Source: Bacillota bacterium (GTDB lineage: Bacteria; Bacillota; Clostridia; Lachnospirales; Lachnospiraceae). From it: a DNA stretch of 17,057 nucleotides. The DNA lies in assembly GCA_022717655.1 (NCBI GenBank), contig JAIIAN010000047.1, positions 1-17,057 of the forward strand. Reading direction: 5' to 3'. A program made the position numbers and the translations under genes. How positions within the stretch are numbered: position 1 is the first letter of the stretch; every line of letters starts with the position of its first letter. The notes beneath the pieces are model-generated. The model made no database searches. It was not told the DNA's origin and worked only from the letters and a program-made list of their open reading frames with translations. Below are positions 1-7,316 of this stretch, in pieces.

Positions 1-1
1 C

Positions 2-574
2 GTCTGGGGCGGGCTTATCGGCACCGGCGTGGCTTTCGTGCTCGCCTGCGTGCTGACCTTCTTCGCCGGCCTGCCGCGCGCCAGCGCTGCACCGGGCGCC
101 GTGACGGTAGCCCCGGCCTCGGCAAACGATATTCTGGCGCCGATGAGCGGCAGCGTTATCGCCCTCGAGCAGGTGCCGGATAGCACCTTCGCCAGCGGCC
201 TGCTGGGTAAAGGGGTCGCCATTATCCCGGCGGTGGGCCAAGTGATTGCCCCGTTCCCGGGCGAAGTGGCCTCCCTGTTTCAGACTAAACACGCCATCGG
301 CCTGCAAAGCGACAGCGGCATTGAGCTGCTGATCCACGTCGGCATCGACACGGTCAAACTCGACGGCGTGCCCTTTACCGCGCATGTGAAAGAGGGCGAC
401 AGGGTACAGGCCGGCGATCTGCTGATTGAGTTTGATCGCCAGGCGATTCTGGACGCCGGCTACGACCTGGCGACCCCGATCATTATCAGCAACAGCGACG
501 ACTACCGGGAAATTGATACGGTGGCGTCCAGCGCCGTCGAAGCCGGTCAGCCGCTGTTGTCAGTCAGCCATTAA
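2..574 (+). CDS. PTS beta-glucoside-type EIIBCA permease, C-terminal part (5' truncated)
   Basis: The frame is open from base 2, so the gene enters from outside the window and only about 190 C-terminal residues are seen. The first 25 or so residues form the last membrane helix of an EIIC domain. An Ala/Pro-rich linker follows, then a complete glucose-type EIIA domain. The two active-site histidines are visible: the His of the KHAIG motif (codon 290-292) and the phosphorylated His of the LLIHVGIDTV motif (codon 335-337). Such proteins (BglF type) import and phosphorylate beta-glucosides, taking phosphate from HPr at IIA. The DNA is GC-rich with GCC/CTG/GGC codons, unlike everything after base 600, and resembles Klebsiella/Enterobacter-type genes. 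It is probably foreign to the rest of the window. Substrate specificity cannot be read from the IIA domain alone. Confidence 0.85.
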   Translation, partial: VWGGLIGTGVAFVLACVLTFFAGLPRASAAPGAVTVAPASANDILAPMSGSVIALEQVPDSTFASGLLGKGVAIIPAVGQVIAPFPGEVASLFQTKHAIGLQSDSGIELLIHVGIDTVKLDGVPFTAHVKEGDRVQAGDLLIEFDRQAILDAGYDLATPIIISNSDDYREIDTVASSAVEAGQPLLSVSH

Positions 575-600
575 TCACAGGAGAAAAAGATGAAAAATGC
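575..600. other. Abrupt composition junction (probable chimera point)
   Basis: GC-rich enterobacterial coding sequence ends at the TAA at 572-574. AT-rich Firmicutes-type sequence is established by about 600. The short stretch between holds a good ribosome site (AGGAG at 579-583) before an ATG at 590. That site may be the translation start of the donor's next bgl gene, with the join occurring in the A-rich bases around the ATG. There is no IS end, integrase, tRNA or target-site duplication here that would explain natural insertion. Confidence 0.7.
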
Positions 601-1210
601 TAAAATGAAAGAGAGTGGGATTTTTAAGGCTGATGCGGAGTATAATGAAAGAAAGAATAAAAATGGGGTGTACAGGGATAAGATGAAAGTTCTGCTGTTT
701 CTTTCAGAAATGATAATTCCGCTGATTTTATTTTACATTGTCGGTTTCGGTGTATTAATGAAATGTGATATCTATGAGGAATTTGTAAAGGGCGCAAAAG
801 AGGGTTTAGAGACAGTCATTCAGATTCTTCCAACATTAATCGGACTTATGGTGGCAGTAGGAGTCCTGCGTGCTTCAGGATTTTTGACGATGCTTGGAGA
901 AGTGCTCGGAAAGGTGACAGAGCCGTTTGGATTTCCGTCGGCTTTAGTACCGCTTACAATTGTGCGGATGTTTTCTTCAAGTGCGGCAACAGGGCTTTTG
1001 CTTGATATTTTTCGAGAATTTGGAGCAGATTCCCGAAATGGAAAAATTGCTTCTATTATGATGTCGTGCACGGAAACGATTTTTTACACGGTGTCGGTGT
1101 ACTTTATGGCGGCAAAAATAAAGAACACAAGATACACGATAGCAGGCGCATTTCTTGCTTCTGTGGTGGGACTTGTTGCAAGCGTATGGCTTGCAGGCTA
1201 CATGGGGTGA
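590..1210 (+). CDS. spmB: Spore maturation protein B (SpmB), N-terminus uncertain
   Basis: This is a multi-pass membrane protein of the SpmB / nucleoside-recognition (Gate) family. Together with SpmA it is needed for spore core dehydration in Bacillus. About five hydrophobic segments lie at residues 35-57, 80-96, 118-135, 158-174 and 182-204. Family-like stretches include EGAKEGLETVIQILP and RMFSSSAATGLLLD. The open frame from 590 gives 206 residues. The first 31 are hydrophilic, and starting at the ATG at 683 gives 175 residues, the usual SpmB length, with a weak AGGGA four bases upstream. The strong ribosome site before 590 belongs to the foreign flank, so the true start is probably 683, or the extra residues are the tail of a truncated upstream fusion. 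The usual neighbour spmA is missing, consistent with a break at the junction. Confidence 0.85.
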   Translation: MKNAKMKESGIFKADAEYNERKNKNGVYRDKMKVLLFLSEMIIPLILFYIVGFGVLMKCDIYEEFVKGAKEGLETVIQILPTLIGLMVAVGVLRASGFLTMLGEVLGKVTEPFGFPSALVPLTIVRMFSSSAATGLLLDIFREFGADSRNGKIASIMMSCTETIFYTVSVYFMAAKIKNTRYTIAGAFLASVVGLVASVWLAGYMG

Positions 1211-1231
1211 AAAAGGTTGACAACCCCATGT
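1201..1231 (+). repeat. Inverted repeat across the spmB stop and the his -35 box
   Basis: CATGGGGT at 1201-1208 pairs perfectly with ACCCCATG at 1224-1231 across a 15-base loop. The loop contains the -35 hexamer of the his promoter. On a transcript from spmB this would be an 8-bp hairpin followed by only a short U run, so at best a weak terminator. Confidence 0.5.
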
Positions 1232-1246
1232 TTAGATGTTACTATG
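1218..1246 (+). promoter_or_regulatory. Sigma-A-type promoter of the his operon
   Basis: TTGACA at 1218-1223, a 17-bp spacer and TACTAT at 1241-1246 give a near-consensus promoter, with a predicted start near 1253. The leader to hisZ is about 100 bases. A second TATAAT at 1277-1282 has no good -35 partner. Confidence 0.75.
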
Positions 1247-1301
1247 GTAGCACGTTAAAATATGAAAGATGGATATTATAATGAAGTGAGCGAGAGAGCC
1301 C

Positions 1302-1315
1302 ACGGTTTTAACCGT
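1302..1315. promoter_or_regulatory. Short palindrome in the his leader, possible operator or hairpin
   Basis: ACGGTTTTAACCGT is an inverted repeat with arms ACGGT/ACCGT, about 50 bases after the predicted transcription start and 38 before hisZ. It could be a repressor site or a small RNA hairpin. No T-box specifier or antiterminator motif is present in the leader, which is too short for one. Function is inferred only. Confidence 0.3.
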
Positions 1316-1353
1316 TTGAAAATACATAGAAAGGCAAGGGTCGAAAGAGAAAA

Positions 1354-2553
1354 ATGAGATATTATGATAAGATAACACCAGATGGAACAAAAGATTTACT
1401 TTTCGGTGAATGTGAACAGCGTTCACAGGTAACAAAGACCCTGAAGGACTTGTTTACAGCCCAGGGGTATCGGAGGGTTATGACACCCGCACTTGAATTT
1501 TATGATGTATTTGGAAAATCAGCGGCGAAATATCTGCCAAAGGAAAGTATGTATAAGCTGACAGACCATAAAGGAAGACTGATGGTACTCTGTCCAGATT
1601 GTACCGTACCTGTGGCCAGATTGACGGCAACCAGATTAAAAGGGATGCCGATGCCGCTTCGTTTATTTTATAATCACAATATTTACCGTATGTTTCCGGA
1701 ATTAAAAGGAAAAAGTACAGAAATCAATCAGGTGGGAATTGAACTGATTGGCGGAGAAAAATTAAGAAGTGACCTTGAAGTGGTAGAGCTGGCAGCAAGA
1801 AGTTTAAGTACCATCGGAAATGGAAAATACCGTCTGGAATTATGTGATATCGGTTACTTTAAGGCAATTATGAACAGTCTGGATGTGGATGAAGATACCA
1901 AAGAAGAAATCCGTTATCAGATTGAACAGAAAAACTATGCCTCACTTACAGATATGCTTGGAAAATACAAAGACAGCAAAGCTGCGCAGGCACTCTTAAA
2001 ACTGCCAAGATTGTTTGGCGGTGCAGAAGTATTTGAAAAAGCGTATGAACTGTTTGATGAAAATGGTGCAAAAGAAAGTCTGGATTATTTAAAGGGAATT
2101 TATGAATACTTACAGGCACTGGGACTTGGTGATAGAGTAATCATCGATTTGGGACTTGTTAACCTGGCAGAATATTATACCGGAATTATCTTCCGCGGTT
2201 ATTTCCATGGAATTGGAGAACAGGTGCTTTCCGGTGGTCGTTATGACCAGCTTCTTCATGATTTTGGAGTGGAAGAGTGTTCGGTCGGATTTGGAATCAA
2301 CGTAGATTTGGCAAGCCAGAAAGTAAAAACAGTAGAAGAAAATATACCGGAAGTGCTGGTATTTGCACCGGATACGAAGTTTTTGGCAAAAGCAGTCCAC
2401 CATCGCAGAGAACTGGAAGACCAGGGCATGCTGACGGAAAACTGCGTTTTTGATACAATGGAAGAAGCATTTGATTATGCAAAAATGAGAGGAATACCGA
2501 AAGTGCATCTGGTGGGAGACGATATTACCGTTTGTTTAACGAAGAAAAAATAG
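1354..2553 (+). CDS. hisZ: ATP phosphoribosyltransferase regulatory subunit HisZ
   Basis: A 399-residue paralog of the histidyl-tRNA synthetase catalytic core without a full anticodon-binding domain. HisZ binds the short HisG and gives it catalytic activity and histidine feedback control at the first step of histidine synthesis. The N-terminus MRYYDKITPDGTKDLL and the class II synthetase-like block around HNIYRMFPELKGKSTEINQVG (about residues 109-129) are typical. So is the later GRYDQLL near residue 297. It is not a true HisRS: it is shorter than HisRS (about 420) and sits directly before a short hisG. The ATG follows GAAAGAG at 1343-1349. It is the first gene of the his operon, 33 bases before hisG. 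Confidence 0.93.
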   Translation: MRYYDKITPDGTKDLLFGECEQRSQVTKTLKDLFTAQGYRRVMTPALEFYDVFGKSAAKYLPKESMYKLTDHKGRLMVLCPDCTVPVARLTATRLKGMPMPLRLFYNHNIYRMFPELKGKSTEINQVGIELIGGEKLRSDLEVVELAARSLSTIGNGKYRLELCDIGYFKAIMNSLDVDEDTKEEIRYQIEQKNYASLTDMLGKYKDSKAAQALLKLPRLFGGAEVFEKAYELFDENGAKESLDYLKGIYEYLQALGLGDRVIIDLGLVNLAEYYTGIIFRGYFHGIGEQVLSGGRYDQLLHDFGVEECSVGFGINVDLASQKVKTVEENIPEVLVFAPDTKFLAKAVHHRRELEDQGMLTENCVFDTMEEAFDYAKMRGIPKVHLVGDDITVCLTKKK

Positions 2554-2586
2554 GATGTATAGCTACTCACTGGGAGGCAATGAAAG

Positions 2587-3234
2587 ATGAAACCAATTAG
2601 AATTGCGCTTACAAAGGGGCGCTTAGAAAATAAAACAGTAGAACTTTTAGAACGTTTAGGATATGACTGTACCAATGCCAGAAAAAAAGGCAGAAAATTA
2701 ATTATGCCAATTGGAAATGGCGAAATCGAAGTCGTGCTTGCGAAGGCGGCCGATGTTGTTACTTATGTAGAAAGTGGTGTCTGTGACATGGGTGTAGTCG
2801 GAAAAGATACCATCATGGAAAAAGGCGGAACATTTTATGAAGTGGCAGATTTAGGATTTGGAAAATGTCGTTTTGCTGTTGCGACCTTAAAAGAGAAAGA
2901 CTTATATGAAGGCTATCGAACTTTAACGATTGCAAGTAAATATGTCAATGTCGCAAAAAATTATTTTGAACAAAAAAACATGGATGTAGATGTTGTAAAA
3001 ATTGAAGGATCCGTGGAACTTGCACCGGTACTTGGACTTGCAGATGCAATTGTAGATATTGTGGAAACCGGTACAACTTTAAAAGAAAATGGGCTTGTTG
3101 TAAAAGAAGAGGTGTGTCCGGTCAGTGCCAGACTGATTGTTAACATCGCAAGCATGAAGCTTAGAAAAAAAGAAATCGAAGAATTAATCGATAAAATCGA
3201 AAAAGATATTAAAAAAAGAGAAAAGGAGGCCTAG
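2587..3234 (+). CDS. hisG: ATP phosphoribosyltransferase catalytic subunit, short form
   Basis: Condenses ATP with PRPP to N1-(5-phosphoribosyl)-ATP, the committed step of histidine synthesis. At 215 residues it is the short form, which lacks the C-terminal regulatory domain and depends on HisZ, here the adjacent upstream gene. The N-terminus IRIALTKGRL and the PRPP-binding stretch VDIVETGTTLKENGL (about residues 156-170) are diagnostic. The ATG at 2587 follows GGGAGG with normal spacing; the ATG seven bases earlier is out of frame and soon stops. hisC follows after three bases. In many Firmicutes operons hisD comes next, but here it does not. Confidence 0.95.
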   Translation: MKPIRIALTKGRLENKTVELLERLGYDCTNARKKGRKLIMPIGNGEIEVVLAKAADVVTYVESGVCDMGVVGKDTIMEKGGTFYEVADLGFGKCRFAVATLKEKDLYEGYRTLTIASKYVNVAKNYFEQKNMDVDVVKIEGSVELAPVLGLADAIVDIVETGTTLKENGLVVKEEVCPVSARLIVNIASMKLRKKEIEELIDKIEKDIKKREKEA

Positions 3235-3237
3235 AAA

Positions 3238-4296
3238 ATGACGTATGTATTACCGGAAAAATTAAAAGACTTAAATCCTTATGACCCTGTAACGGAGGAT
3301 TTTCGGATTCATCTTGATGCAAATGAAAGTTTCTGTGAAGTACCGGAAAACATCAGGCAGGAAATTTTAAATGCGGTTTCTAATGTTGCATTTAACCGTT
3401 ATCCTGACCCGTACGCAAGAAAATTATGTGAAAAAGCAGGTGCATATTATCATGTAGACCCGAAACTTTTAACTGCCGGAAATGGTTCAGATGAATTAAT
3501 TTCTCTGGTAGTACCGTATTTTCTGGACGAGGGTGATACGATGCTTGTCGCAGTACCGGATTTTTCCATGTACTGGTTTTACGCACCGTTTCACAAAATC
3601 AAAGTAGAATCCCTTCAAAAAGAAAACAGCATGAAAACTTCTGCAGAAGAGATTTTACAGCGTGCAAAAGAGAAAAATGCAAAACTGCTGATTTTTTCCA
3701 ATCCGTGTAATCCGACTTCTCTTGGAATCGGACGTGATGATATCATAAAAATTATCGAGGGTACGGATGCGCTGGTAATTGTGGATGAAGCTTATATGGA
3801 ATTTGAAAACGAAAGGAATTCCGTATTAAACGAAGTAGAAAATTATGATAATTTAATTGTTTTAAAGACCTGTTCGAAGGCATTTGGAATGGCAGCAATC
3901 CGTCTTGGAATTGCAGTTACCAACGAAAAGCTGACAGGAATTTTACATGCAATCAAAGCACCGTATAATGTCAATTCCGTGACACAGGCAATCGGATGCG
4001 TATTATTTTCTCATCCGGAATATCTGGCTTCCTGCATTGATGCTTTAAAGGCATCCAGAGACGAGTTATATCAGGCAGTGAAAGCAATGGAAGATAAAAA
4101 AACAGAAATCGAAACCGTCTACGAGACAAGTACCAACTTTATTTTCATGAAGGTAAAACGTGCAAAAGAAGTGTTTGAAGCATTAAAACAAAGAGGCATT
4201 TCGATTCGGTTTATGAATGGTTATCTTCGAGTAACCGCAGGTACAAAAGCAGAAAATAAAGAAGTGATAGAAGCACTTTGGGAACTGGTTCAGTAG
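3238..4296 (+). CDS. hisC: Histidinol-phosphate aminotransferase
   Basis: A PLP-dependent class I/II aminotransferase of 352 residues that converts imidazole-acetol phosphate and glutamate to histidinol phosphate. The PLP lysine is K214 in CSKAFGMAAIRLG. The cofactor-binding D183 lies in VIVDEAYMEF, and SNPCNPT (from residue 154) holds the conserved Asn. The N-terminal LDANESFCEVPENI stretch is typical of HisC. A good AAAGGAGG at 3222-3229 precedes the start. It lies between hisG and hisB, nine bases before hisB. Confidence 0.93.
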   Translation: MTYVLPEKLKDLNPYDPVTEDFRIHLDANESFCEVPENIRQEILNAVSNVAFNRYPDPYARKLCEKAGAYYHVDPKLLTAGNGSDELISLVVPYFLDEGDTMLVAVPDFSMYWFYAPFHKIKVESLQKENSMKTSAEEILQRAKEKNAKLLIFSNPCNPTSLGIGRDDIIKIIEGTDALVIVDEAYMEFENERNSVLNEVENYDNLIVLKTCSKAFGMAAIRLGIAVTNEKLTGILHAIKAPYNVNSVTQAIGCVLFSHPEYLASCIDALKASRDELYQAVKAMEDKKTEIETVYETSTNFIFMKVKRAKEVFEALKQRGISIRFMNGYLRVTAGTKAENKEVIEALWELVQ

Positions 4297-4305
4297 GAGG
4301 CAGAG

Positions 4306-4887
4306 ATGAGAGAAAAACAGATAATAAGAACCACAAAAGAAACAGACATCAATCTGACTCTGAGTTTAGATGGAAGCGGAACGTATAACGGAACTTGCGG
4401 AGTTGGATTTTTTGACCACATGCTGAGCGCATTTTGCGTTCATGCAGGATTTGATTTGGACCTTAAGATGAAGGGAGATTTGGAAGTAGACTGTCATCAC
4501 AGTATTGAAGATTTGGGAATTGTGCTGGGACAGGCATTTGCGGAAGCAGTTGGTGATAAGGGAAGTATCTGCCGGTACGGAAGTTTTTATATTCCAATGG
4601 ATGAAGCACTTGGGTTTTGCTCTCTGGATATCAGTGGACGTCCATTTCTGGTATTTGACGCAGAGTTTACGAACCAAAGTGTAGGAACATTGGATTGCTG
4701 TATGGTAAAAGAATTTTTTCGGGCATTTGCATTTAACGGAGGAATTACGCTGCATTTGAAATGTCTGTACGGCGAAAATGACCATCACATCATAGAGGTA
4801 TTATTTAAGGCAGTGGCACATGCGTTAAAAGAAGCAGTAAAGCCAAATGGCGGACAAATCTTATCTTCAAAGGGGATGCTGGCATGA
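4306..4887 (+). CDS. hisB: Imidazoleglycerol-phosphate dehydratase
   Basis: Dehydrates imidazoleglycerol phosphate to imidazole-acetol phosphate. At 193 residues it is the monofunctional form, without the N-terminal histidinol-phosphatase domain of enterobacterial HisB. Metal-binding motifs are clear: FFDHML (His38), HHSIEDLG (His64, His65) and DHHIIE near residue 160. GGAGGC at 4296-4301 is the ribosome site. Its TGA overlaps the ATG of hisH by four bases, which implies translational coupling. Confidence 0.95.
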   Translation: MREKQIIRTTKETDINLTLSLDGSGTYNGTCGVGFFDHMLSAFCVHAGFDLDLKMKGDLEVDCHHSIEDLGIVLGQAFAEAVGDKGSICRYGSFYIPMDEALGFCSLDISGRPFLVFDAEFTNQSVGTLDCCMVKEFFRAFAFNGGITLHLKCLYGENDHHIIEVLFKAVAHALKEAVKPNGGQILSSKGMLA

Positions 4888-5504
4888 TAGCAATTATTGA
4901 TTATGGGGCAGGAAATCTGTTTAGTGTAAAAAATGCATTGGATTTTTTGCAAAAAGAAAGTACAATAACAGAGGATGTGCAGGAAATCCGTAAGGCAGAT
5001 GCAATGATTCTTCCGGGAGTCGGAGCATTTCCGGATGCCATGCGCATGTTGAAAGAAAAAGGACTGGATAAAGTTATCTGTGAAGAAGCACAAAGAAAAC
5101 CACTGCTTGGAATCTGCTTAGGCATGCAGATGTTATTTGAGACAAGCTATGAGTTTAAAGAAACAAAAGGGCTTGGACTCTTAGAAGGCAGTGTTGTTCC
5201 AATCGATGGAGGTGGATTAAAGATTCCTCACATGGGATGGAATAACCTGACGGTTTTAAATCCGTGTAAGATGACAGAAGGATTAAAAGAAGATGCTTAT
5301 GTGTATTTTGTACATTCCTTCCGTGCAGAGACAAAAGATGAAAATATTTCCTGCTATACGGTGTACAATGAGAAAATCCCGGCACTTGTGCAGAAGGGAT
5401 TTGTATACGGAGCACAGTTCCATCCGGAAAAAAGCGGTTCGGTGGGACTGGGGTTACTCGAAAAATTTGCTGATTTAGCGAAAATACAGGAGGAAGAGCG
5501 ATGA
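4884..5504 (+). CDS. hisH: Imidazole glycerol phosphate synthase, glutaminase subunit
   Basis: A class I glutamine amidotransferase of 206 residues that supplies ammonia to HisF. The catalytic triad is visible: Cys78 in LLGICLGMQ, and His180 and Glu182 in FHPEKSG. The N-terminal IIDYGAGNL is typical. It overlaps hisB by four bases and hisA by four bases (ATGA junctions). HisA lies between HisH and its partner HisF, the usual HisH-A-F order. Confidence 0.95.
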   Translation: MIAIIDYGAGNLFSVKNALDFLQKESTITEDVQEIRKADAMILPGVGAFPDAMRMLKEKGLDKVICEEAQRKPLLGICLGMQMLFETSYEFKETKGLGLLEGSVVPIDGGGLKIPHMGWNNLTVLNPCKMTEGLKEDAYVYFVHSFRAETKDENISCYTVYNEKIPALVQKGFVYGAQFHPEKSGSVGLGLLEKFADLAKIQEEER

Positions 5505-6226
5505 TTATATTACCGGCAATTGATATTAAAGATAAACAATGCGTACGTCTGGTAAAAGGAGATTATGCGACGGCTCACCAGGTTGCCGAAAGCCCTTACA
5601 AGACAGCAGAATCTTTTAAAGCTGCGAATGCCTCCTGGATTCACATGGTAGACCTGGATGGAGCGAAGGAGAAGAAACCGGTCAATCAAGAAATTTTTGA
5701 ACGTGTGGCAAAAGAATCCGGATTGAAAGTAGAAGTGGGCGGAGGAATCCGTGACATGAAAACGATTGAATATTACCTGGAGCGTGGAATCGAGAGAGTC
5801 ATTCTTGGTTCAGTCGCAGTAAAAAATCCGGAGCTTGTAAAAGAAGCTGTAAAAGAATTTAAAGAGCGTATTGCGGTTGGGATTGATGCAAAAAATGGAA
5901 TGGTTGCAACAGAAGGATGGCTGGAAAAAAGCGATGTCAGTTATCTGGATTTGGGACTTGCAATGGAAGATGCAGGCGTAAAGACCATTATTTTTACCGA
6001 TATTTCAAGAGATGGAACTTTAACCGGAGTCAATACCGAACAGCTGGGACGTTTAAATGAAACCGTATCCTGCAACATTATTGCAAGTGGCGGAGTCAGT
6101 TCCATCAAAGATATTGAAAATTGTCTGGATTTGAATCTGTATGGATGCATCTGCGGAAAAGCACTTTATACAGGAGCGTTGAGTTTAGAGGAAGCAGTGC
6201 GAAAGGCGGGTGTGCAGACATGTTAG
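5501..6226 (+). CDS. hisA: ProFAR isomerase (HisA)
   Basis: A (beta-alpha)8 barrel of 241 residues that isomerises the ribosyl side chain of ProFAR to PRFAR. The catalytic Asp8 lies in LPAIDIKDKQ and the second Asp in FTDISRDGTLTG (residues 166-175). Phosphate-binding glycines are in VGGGIRDM and ASGGVSS. AGGAGG precedes the start inside the hisH end. The last seven bases overlap the hisF start. A bifunctional HisA/TrpF (PriA) is not suggested by the context. Confidence 0.95.
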   Translation: MIILPAIDIKDKQCVRLVKGDYATAHQVAESPYKTAESFKAANASWIHMVDLDGAKEKKPVNQEIFERVAKESGLKVEVGGGIRDMKTIEYYLERGIERVILGSVAVKNPELVKEAVKEFKERIAVGIDAKNGMVATEGWLEKSDVSYLDLGLAMEDAGVKTIIFTDISRDGTLTGVNTEQLGRLNETVSCNIIASGGVSSIKDIENCLDLNLYGCICGKALYTGALSLEEAVRKAGVQTC

Positions 6227-6978
6227 CAAAACGAATTATTCCGTGTCTGGATGTCCGTGACGGAAAAGTGGTAAAAGGTGTCAATTTTGTTGGAATTAAA
6301 GAAGTCGGAGACCCGGTGGAATGTGCCATTGAGTATGACAAACAGGGGGCAGACGAAATCTGTTTTCTGGATATCACGGCGACCCATGAAGGAAGAGGAA
6401 CAATGGTTGATGTCGTAAGAAGAACGGCAAAACATGTTTTTGTTCCGCTGACAGTAGGCGGAGGAATCCGTACGGTAGATGATTTTCGTGAAATTTTAAG
6501 AGCAGGTGCGGATAAAGTTTCCGTCAATTCGGCAGCAGTCAGACGACCGGAACTGATTCGTGAAGCAGCGGAAATCTTTGGAAGCCAGTGCGTGGTTGTC
6601 GCAATTGATGCCAAACGAGATGAAACGGGCACATTTACAGTTGTGGTAAACGGCGGAAGAATTGATACCGGATTAAACGCCGTAGAATGGGCAAAAAAAT
6701 GTCAGGAACTTGGTGCAGGAGAAATCCTTCTGACTTCAATGGATACGGATGGATGCAAAGAGGGATTTGACCTGGAACTTTGCAATGCCGTCTGTGATGT
6801 AGTCAGTATTCCGGTCATTGCAAGCGGCGGATGCGGAAAACTGGAACATTTTTCGGAAGTGTTTGAAAAGAGCGGTGCAGATGCGGCACTTGCAGCTTCT
6901 CTGTTTCATTTTAAAGAACTGACTGTTGAAGAAGTAAAAGAACATTTAAAGGAATGTGAGATTCCGGTAAGGAGATAA
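6220..6978 (+). CDS. hisF: Imidazole glycerol phosphate synthase, cyclase subunit
   Basis: Converts PRFAR and ammonia to imidazole glycerol phosphate and AICAR; the partner of HisH. The start is set at the ATG at 6220 because it gives the 252-residue family length and the standard MLAKRIIPCLDVRDGKVVKG N-terminus, with AAAGGCGGG at 6202-6210 as the ribosome site. The frame stays open upstream inside hisA, but that part has no family match. Catalytic Asp11 and Asp130 (AIDAKRDE) are both present, as are the glycine-rich phosphate sites TVGGGIR and ASGGCG. It overlaps the hisA stop by seven bases. Confidence 0.95.
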   Translation: MLAKRIIPCLDVRDGKVVKGVNFVGIKEVGDPVECAIEYDKQGADEICFLDITATHEGRGTMVDVVRRTAKHVFVPLTVGGGIRTVDDFREILRAGADKVSVNSAAVRRPELIREAAEIFGSQCVVVAIDAKRDETGTFTVVVNGGRIDTGLNAVEWAKKCQELGAGEILLTSMDTDGCKEGFDLELCNAVCDVVSIPVIASGGCGKLEHFSEVFEKSGADAALAASLFHFKELTVEEVKEHLKECEIPVRR

Positions 6979-6980
6979 AG

Positions 6981-7316
6981 ATGGATTTTGACCGTTATTT
7001 TGTAAAAGGGGAGCTGATTCCGGCGATTGTGCAGGAAGAGGGAACCGGAGAAGTTTTGATGCTTGCCTATATGAATAAAGAAAGTCTGAAAAAGACATTT
7101 GAGACAGGATATACCTGGTTCTACAGCCGTTCCAGACAGGAACTCTGGAATAAAGGTGCAACTTCCGGTCATCTGCAGAAAGTGGTGGATATCAAATCGG
7201 ACTGTGATGATGACACGCTTTTAGTGACTGTGATTCAGACAGGTGCTGCCTGCCATACCGGAAATCACAGCTGTTTCTTTACAGATATCTGGAAAGAAGG
7301 AGGAGAACGTAATTAG
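6981..7316 (+). CDS. hisI: Phosphoribosyl-AMP cyclohydrolase (HisI only, no HisE domain)
   Basis: Opens the adenine ring of phosphoribosyl-AMP, the third step of histidine synthesis. At 111 residues it is the cyclohydrolase alone. Many bacteria carry a HisIE fusion of about 200 residues, but here the pyrophosphohydrolase (HisE) domain is absent and no separate hisE follows. Mg/Zn ligands are visible in SDCDDDTLL (Cys75, Asp76, Asp78) and in the ACHTGNHSCFF motif (Cys91, Cys98). AAGGAG-like GTAAGGAGA at 6967-6975 precedes the start, and it is the last recognisable his gene. Confidence 0.94.
   Translation: MDFDRYFVKGELIPAIVQEEGTGEVLMLAYMNKESLKKTFETGYTWFYSRSRQELWNKGATSGHLQKVVDIKSDCDDDTLLVTVIQTGAACHTGNHSCFFTDIWKEGGERN

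Noticed and set aside
2..574. Natural horizontal transfer of a PTS gene
   Set aside because: Only a 5'-truncated piece is seen and no integrase, IS or duplicated target site borders it. Chimera is the simpler explanation, though not proven.
1247..1353. T-box riboswitch upstream of hisZ
   Set aside because: The leader is only about 100 bases and lacks the specifier loop and the conserved antiterminator sequence.
1354..2553. Histidyl-tRNA synthetase
   Set aside because: It is shorter than HisRS, without a full anticodon-binding domain, and sits before a short HisG, so HisZ fits better.
6121..6219. N-terminal extension of HisF
   Set aside because: It lies inside hisA. The family start and ribosome site point to 6220.
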